From contig JABSPI010000018.1 of NCBI GenBank assembly GCA_013214365.1, positions 1 through 8,500 on the forward strand: DNA of 8,500 nt, in the 5' to 3' direction. Origin of the DNA: Erythrobacter sp. Its GTDB lineage: Bacteria > Pseudomonadota > Alphaproteobacteria > Sphingomonadales > Sphingomonadaceae. Below, one piece after another: positions 5,554 through 8,500 of the stretch. The notes under the pieces are model-generated. The model had not been told where the DNA came from. It ran no database searches and saw only the letters and a program-made list of their open reading frames with translations. Every line of letters begins with the position of its first letter. Position 1 is the stretch's first letter. The translations under genes were made by a program, and so were the position numbers.

Positions 5554-6522
5554 TCAGACCGCAACAGGGGCCTTGATTGGGGGGTGCGGCGCGTAATCAT
5601 GCACCACAAAATCCGTGATTTCGTAATCGAAAATTGTTTCGGGCTTTCGCGTGATTTCAAGCCGCGGGCTGCCTTGAGGGGCGCGAGTCAGTTGTTCCTC
5701 GATCAAATGGGCGTGATTCAGATAGAGATGCACATCCCCGCCCATCCATATCAATTCACCGGGTTGGTGACCGGTTTGGTCAGCCATCATCCGGGTCAAC
5801 AAGGCCGCCGACCACAAGTTAAAAGGCAGGCCCAGGGCGACATCGCAGCTGCGTTGATAGAGCATGCAATTGAGCCGCGCCTCGGCGCCTGTGCCATCGA
5901 CATGAAATTGGTAGGTCTTATGACATGGCGGCAAGGCCATCTGGTCGAGCTGGGCGACATTCCACCCCTCGATAATGTGCCGCCGGCTGCCCGGATTGTG
6001 GGTCAGGCTGTCGACCACTTGGGCGACCTGATTGATGCCGGGCCCTTTTTCATACAGACCATCCTTGCGGTAGCGATAGGTCGGCCAGTCGACCCATTGC
6101 TTGCCATATACAGGGCCCAGATCCCCCCAATTGGCAGCAAAGGATGGATCATCGGCAATCCGTTCGATGAAATCTTCCAAAGCGATATCGTCGCCGGTTT
6201 GTTGGACATACCGGGCATGGGGCCATTCATTCCAGATCTTCACGCCCTGCAAGACCAGCGGGCGGATATTGGTTTCCCCGGTGAGGAACCATAACATTTC
6301 GCGCGTTGCGGTTTTCCAATAGACCCGTTTCGTGGTGAGCAACGGCATCGCCCCATCGGCCAGATCAAACCGCAACATCGCCCCCGCAATCGATCGCGTG
6401 CCGACCCCGGTGCGATCCACCCGCTCGCTGCCACTGGCCCATATCTGACGCATCAGATCGAGATAGGCTTGCTCGGGATGGTGGACGAATCCGTTGGGTG
6501 GGGAAAGCGGTGCGCTGGACAT
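5554..6522 (-). CDS. thyA: Thymidylate synthase
   Basis: ThyA methylates dUMP to dTMP using 5,10-methylene-tetrahydrofolate as carbon donor and reductant, releasing dihydrofolate. From ATG 6522 the product has 322 residues. Key parts are visible: DRTG with the phosphate-binding Arg37, the second phosphate-binding site GSRR (178-181), the catalytic Cys200 in LPPCH, YQRSCD at 222-227, the dUMP-recognising Asn235 in GLPFN, GGDVHLY at 261-267, and the conserved C-terminus IKAPVAV. It is longer than E. coli ThyA (264) because of an N-terminal extension and two inserts, residues about 101-132 and about 147-162. ATG 6522 is chosen over GTG 6570 because the 16 extra residues do not look like family sequence. 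No Shine-Dalgarno precedes either; a -10-like box six bases before ATG 6522 suggests a leaderless mRNA. The dihydrofolate reductase gene, often a neighbour, is not in the window. Confidence 0.96.
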   Translation of the reverse strand: MSSAPLSPPNGFVHHPEQAYLDLMRQIWASGSERVDRTGVGTRSIAGAMLRFDLADGAMPLLTTKRVYWKTATREMLWFLTGETNIRPLVLQGVKIWNEWPHARYVQQTGDDIALEDFIERIADDPSFAANWGDLGPVYGKQWVDWPTYRYRKDGLYEKGPGINQVAQVVDSLTHNPGSRRHIIEGWNVAQLDQMALPPCHKTYQFHVDGTGAEARLNCMLYQRSCDVALGLPFNLWSAALLTRMMADQTGHQPGELIWMGGDVHLYLNHAHLIEEQLTRAPQGSPRLEITRKPETIFDYEITDFVVHDYAPHPPIKAPVAV

Positions 6523-6528
6523 ACAACC

Positions 6529-6534
6529 GGTATA
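6529..6534 (-). promoter_or_regulatory. Candidate -10 box placing thyA transcription start at its ATG
   Basis: On the - strand TATACC (6534-6529) lies six bases before ATG 6522, so transcription would begin at or within a base of the A of the ATG. No convincing -35 is present (GTGGCA or TGGCAA at 17 or 16 bases). This fits the lack of a Shine-Dalgarno in front of thyA. The assignment rests on position and a four-of-six match only. Confidence 0.35.
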
Positions 6535-6550
6535 GTCGTGAATTGTCCGC

Positions 6551-6579
6551 TTGCCACCAGTGCTATCCACACTTATAGG
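6551..6579 (+). promoter_or_regulatory. Promoter for tRNA-Pro
   Basis: TTGCCA (6551-6556) and TATAGG (6574-6579) are separated by 17 bases. The predicted start is near 6586, giving a leader of about 47 bases before the mature tRNA. The -35 overlaps the region where a thyA -35 on the opposite strand would lie, so the two divergent promoters share DNA. Confidence 0.55.
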
Positions 6580-6632
6580 GCGCCCCTTGCCTCGGCCCTG
6601 TGCGGTTCATTTCGCTCGGGGCACGACACGGT

Positions 6633-6709
6633 CGGGGAGTAGCTCAGCCTGGTAGAGCACTGTCTTCGGGAGGCAGGGGCCGGAGGTTCGAATCCTCTCT
6701 CCCCGACCA
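6633..6709 (+). tRNA. tRNA-Pro (anticodon CGG)
   Basis: A full 77-nt cloverleaf with encoded CCA. Acceptor stem CGGGGAG/CTCCCCG is perfect, the D-arm is GCTC/GAGC, the anticodon stem is CTGTC/GGCAG (one wobble pair) with loop TTCGGGA, and the T-arm carries GGTTCGAATCC. Anticodon CGG at 6667-6669 decodes CCG, a frequent proline codon in GC-rich genomes. The discriminator A and the first base C fit bacterial tRNA-Pro identity. Confidence 0.97.
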
Positions 6710-6743
6710 ATTCACCTGCAATTTGGCACGTACAAGGCACTGC

Positions 6744-6777
6744 ATGCATGGCTGAACGCCTGCGGGCGCGCATGCAT
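6744..6777. repeat. Two-tier palindromic element downstream of tRNA-Pro
   Basis: ATGCATG (6744-6750) pairs with CATGCAT (6771-6777) over 7 bp, and CGCC (6757-6760) pairs with GGCG (6765-6768) in the interior. Both arms contain the self-complementary core TGCATGCA or GCATGCAT. It lies 35 bases after the tRNA CCA end, between convergent transcription units. There is no T-run, no integrase and no second copy in the window. It may be a protein-binding or mRNA-end element; its role is unknown. Confidence 0.4.
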
Positions 6778-6788
6778 TTGGCTGGCAC

Positions 6789-6814
6789 AAAAAAAGGGAC
6801 CGCAAAGCGGCCCC
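6789..6814 (-). terminator. Rho-independent terminator of the CGH gene, possibly bidirectional
   Basis: On the - strand GGGGCCGC (6814-6807), loop TTT, and GCGGTCCC (6803-6796) form an 8-bp GC-rich stem with one G-T pair, followed by seven Ts (6795-6789). It begins 19 bases after the CGH TAA stop. On the + strand the stem is followed by TTCTTT, so it may also end the tRNA-Pro transcript arriving from the left. Confidence 0.88.
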
Positions 6815-6833
6815 TTCTTTCTCTGGCGTATGA

Positions 6834-7946
6834 TTACTCAGCGAAATCAGCGGTGCGGTCGCGCACTTGAAAGCCGCTTTCCATCTCGATGATTTTGGGC
6901 TCGGTCAAGCCTTCGAACACCGCCCTTACATCGACCGATTCAACCGACTGGCTAATGTAGGTCTTGTAATAATAGACGATATTCAACGTGTCGGCCGCCG
7001 AGGTCCACAAGGTGTAATCGGTGAGTGGCACATTCGGGTCTGCCTCGCGAATGGCGCCTTTGGGAATGTCGAACACGTTCAAGATGTGGAATGCCTTGAA
7101 GATCGCATCGTCCGTCGTTTCGGACGGCAAGGATGTGTTGGCAAAGGCCACCGCGCGCACAAACCGGGTCGGCGAGGTCATGTCACCAGGCAGGCCCAGC
7201 ATGCCGCTGCCTTGACCGAAGGGACGGATGCTTTGGGTTCCCACCTCGATCGCTTCGACATTGCGCGGTTGCAGACCGACATAATTGGCAAGATTGGTAA
7301 GGTGCCAGTCATAGGTCGGATTGTTGGTGACGACATTCACCGTGTTTTCATGCACTTTCATGCCGTCTTTGGTGTATTCGATCACCACCGATGCGCCGGT
7401 ACGATCAGTCACCGCGTAATGGAAAGGGGCAAAGCCGTTGATCTCTTCGATATAGCTGCCCACCACTTCGATCGACGGCAAGGCGGCCACGACTTCATCA
7501 ACTGTCGCGAACTGACCCAAGACCCAATTGCCCATTTCTTCCGATGACACTGCCCGGTCGCGGTTTTCATCGCTTACGGTGCCGAACTGGGCGTTCTGGG
7601 CGAAGTAGAAAGCGCCGAAATAGAGCCCCTGCGTGTTCATCCCATCGAATACGATCTGCTTATCCAAGCCGTTGGCGCCCAGAAAGCCATATTTCGCAGT
7701 AAAAGTGAAACCGGTGTTCTCCGGGTCCAGCCCAAGCGTTTCAATCTCGGTCCCGGCAGGAATAGCCAAGACGTTTGAGTCGATGTCAAACGCGAACTCC
7801 ATCGTGCGCGCCGGCACAGTGCCGCCATCGGCAGAACGCAGCACAATGCCCGTGCACGCCATCGCGGTCTGCGCGCCCAGAAACAGCGCTAAAATCGAAA
7901 ACGCAAGCGCCCTTAGCGGCGCAGATGTCTTGAGTTTTGTGGTCAT
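6834..7946 (-). CDS. Exported choloylglycine hydrolase / penicillin V acylase family amidase
   Basis: A 370-residue Ntn-hydrolase of the linear amide C-N hydrolase (CGH) family; such enzymes cleave bile-salt amides, penicillin V or N-acyl-homoserine lactones. A Sec signal peptide spans about residues 1-30: a basic start, then a hydrophobic core (ALAFSILALFLGA), ending AMA|C. Cleavage by signal peptidase I would expose Cys31 as the N-terminal nucleophile, so export and activation are one step. Other expected residues are Arg47 in ARTMEF, Asn104 in FDGMNTQGL, Asn208/Asn209 in VVTNNPTYDW and Arg261 in SPTRFVRA. Glu50 stands where the classical enzymes have Asp; I recall the same change in some Gram-negative homologues. 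The lipobox reading of AMAC fails at the -3 position, so a lipoprotein is unlikely. The start has a G-rich Shine-Dalgarno (AGGGGGG) close upstream. The gene stands alone, with its own promoter and terminator. Substrate cannot be read from sequence; location should be the periplasm. Confidence 0.88.
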   Translation of the reverse strand: MTTKLKTSAPLRALAFSILALFLGAQTAMACTGIVLRSADGGTVPARTMEFAFDIDSNVLAIPAGTEIETLGLDPENTGFTFTAKYGFLGANGLDKQIVFDGMNTQGLYFGAFYFAQNAQFGTVSDENRDRAVSSEEMGNWVLGQFATVDEVVAALPSIEVVGSYIEEINGFAPFHYAVTDRTGASVVIEYTKDGMKVHENTVNVVTNNPTYDWHLTNLANYVGLQPRNVEAIEVGTQSIRPFGQGSGMLGLPGDMTSPTRFVRAVAFANTSLPSETTDDAIFKAFHILNVFDIPKGAIREADPNVPLTDYTLWTSAADTLNIVYYYKTYISQSVESVDVRAVFEGLTEPKIIEMESGFQVRDRTADFAE

Positions 7947-8033
7947 GCGACCCCCCTGTTCAATGTTCCCTGTTCGATAGTCGATTTGGAACGGCCGACC
8001 GATAAAGCCGGCCCATCCGAACGATCGCGTACT

Positions 8034-8064
8034 ATTATCTCACAAAGTGGCAGGATTGTGACAA
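8034..8064 (-). promoter_or_regulatory. Candidate promoter of the CGH gene
   Basis: On the - strand GATAAT (8039-8034) is preceded by TGA, making an extended -10. TTGTCA (8064-8059) lies 19 bases further up, longer than ideal, which the extended -10 could offset. The transcript would have a leader of about 80 bases, containing a GGCCG/CGGCC pairing near 7993-8013. The remainder of the 147-base gap (7947-8093) shows nothing else clear. Confidence 0.45.
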
Positions 8065-8093
8065 CGCAAAAAAACAAGTCATTATTCAGAGGA

Positions 8094-8500
8094 TTAGACG
8101 ATCGCTTCGGCCACAAAACCCAAGATTATCGTAAGCACACCCAGCCCGACCGACAAATGGATACGCAGCCGAATGAAATCCGGCTTCGCAAAACCCAGCG
8201 CGCGATCCACCAGCGGCGATAATGCGATCAACGTCCCCAGATAAAACAGCGCAGGCCCCGGCCATTCCCACCCAAAACTCCACGGCAGAAACAGTGCAAC
8301 CGCAAGCAGGCTGGGCATCACGGCGACCATATAGGCCCCCGCGCCTGCGCGGCCTGAGGCAATCGCCTGCCCCCACCACACACCGCCAAGAAAGCTGAAA
8401 ATCGCCGCTCCATAGGCAAAGCCCCCGGCCAACGCCGTAAAGGCGTATTCATGCCCGCCCCCAGCCAGCGCGACGCACAAAATTTGAGGCAAAAGCCCGG
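8094..8500 (-). CDS. DUF3429 family membrane protein, 5'-truncated by the window edge
   Basis: A polytopic inner-membrane protein of unknown function. The frame is open to the right edge and ends with TAA at 8096-8094. A TTG at 8492 could be taken as a start, but the frame continues upstream as GLLPQ, which looks like the beginning of the DUF3429 signature, so the N-terminus lies outside. Visible motifs are FAYGAAIFSFLGGVWWG, typical of the family (YGAxILSFLGGxxWG), then VMPSLLAVALFLPW, and a late LRIHLSVGLGVLTII segment. Four hydrophobic stretches can be seen in about 135 residues. It is on the same strand as the CGH gene and ends 147 bases before it; no proper terminator lies between (only a run of seven Ts without a hairpin), so some read-through is possible. 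Confidence 0.82.
   Translation of the reverse strand, partial: GLLPQILCVALAGGGHEYAFTALAGGFAYGAAIFSFLGGVWWGQAIASGRAGAGAYMVAVMPSLLAVALFLPWSFGWEWPGPALFYLGTLIALSPLVDRALGFAKPDFIRLRIHLSVGLGVLTIILGFVAEAIV

Noticed and set aside
5584..6294. 236-codon frame opposite thyA
   Set aside because: Antisense shadow of a gene with an intact catalytic set on the - strand; no recognisable domain.
6633..6777. tRNA-Pro 3' end as an attachment site for an integrated element
   Set aside because: There is no integrase, no repeat of the tRNA 3' end and no change in composition or gene type next to it.
6573..6788. Open frame of 71 codons across tRNA-Pro, with GERGFEPPAPASRR
   Set aside because: Same artefact: antisense translation of the tRNA-Pro gene.
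6867..7547. 226-codon frame opposite the CGH gene
   Set aside because: Antisense shadow; the - strand gene has a signal peptide, catalytic residues, promoter and terminator.
8065..8096. Run of seven Ts after the DUF3429 stop as a terminator
   Set aside because: I found no convincing hairpin directly before the T-run on the - strand.

Overview
The window looks like ordinary chromosomal DNA from a high-GC alphaproteobacterium, most likely Sphingomonadales and perhaps close to Erythrobacteraceae. This rests on the protein families (short DUF2842 and DUF3429 membrane proteins, an alphaproteobacterial branched-chain 2-oxoacid dehydrogenase set, a CGH-type linear amide hydrolase), the 6S RNA beside the formyl-tetrahydrofolate cyclo-ligase gene, and the codon bias. 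The placement is an inference from recalled family patterns; no search was run.

Layout. Left block, + strand: the C-terminal coiled-coil end of a protein that starts before the window (possibly ZapA or its neighbour), a 6S RNA gene whose ends pair over about 175 nt, a strong stem-loop, then fau (5-formyl-THF cyclo-ligase) overlapping by one base a 76-residue DUF2842 membrane protein. Next is an intergenic stretch of about 370 bases holding tRNA-Asp(GUC) on the - strand with its own promoter, and a + strand intrinsic terminator just beyond it. Middle block, - strand: thyA, then bkdA1-bkdA2-bkdB, the E1-alpha, E1-beta and E2 subunits of the branched-chain 2-oxoacid dehydrogenase, with overlapping or nearly touching reading frames. 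The E3 gene is not in the window. Right block: tRNA-Pro(CGG) on the + strand, diverging from thyA; a palindromic element; a terminator probably shared by convergent transcripts; a secreted choloylglycine-hydrolase/penicillin-acylase family enzyme (- strand); and a DUF3429 membrane protein (- strand) cut by the right edge.

How the genes work together. The bkd genes form one functional unit, feeding the 2-oxoacids of Val, Leu and Ile into acyl-CoA. fau and thyA both touch one-carbon folate metabolism but are over 4 kb apart and in separate transcription units. 6S RNA next to fau repeats a linkage known in many proteobacteria. The CGH enzyme appears to be a stand-alone periplasmic amidase.

There are no mobile elements, CRISPR arrays, phage genes or toxin-antitoxin modules, and I see no clear sign of an undescribed multi-gene system. 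The more interesting signals are small: structured RNA around 6S/fau, an apparently leaderless thyA start between divergent promoters, a ribosome-binding site placed in a hairpin loop before bkdA1, a terminator on the far side of an antisense tRNA, and an exported hydrolase that could act on acyl-amide signals.
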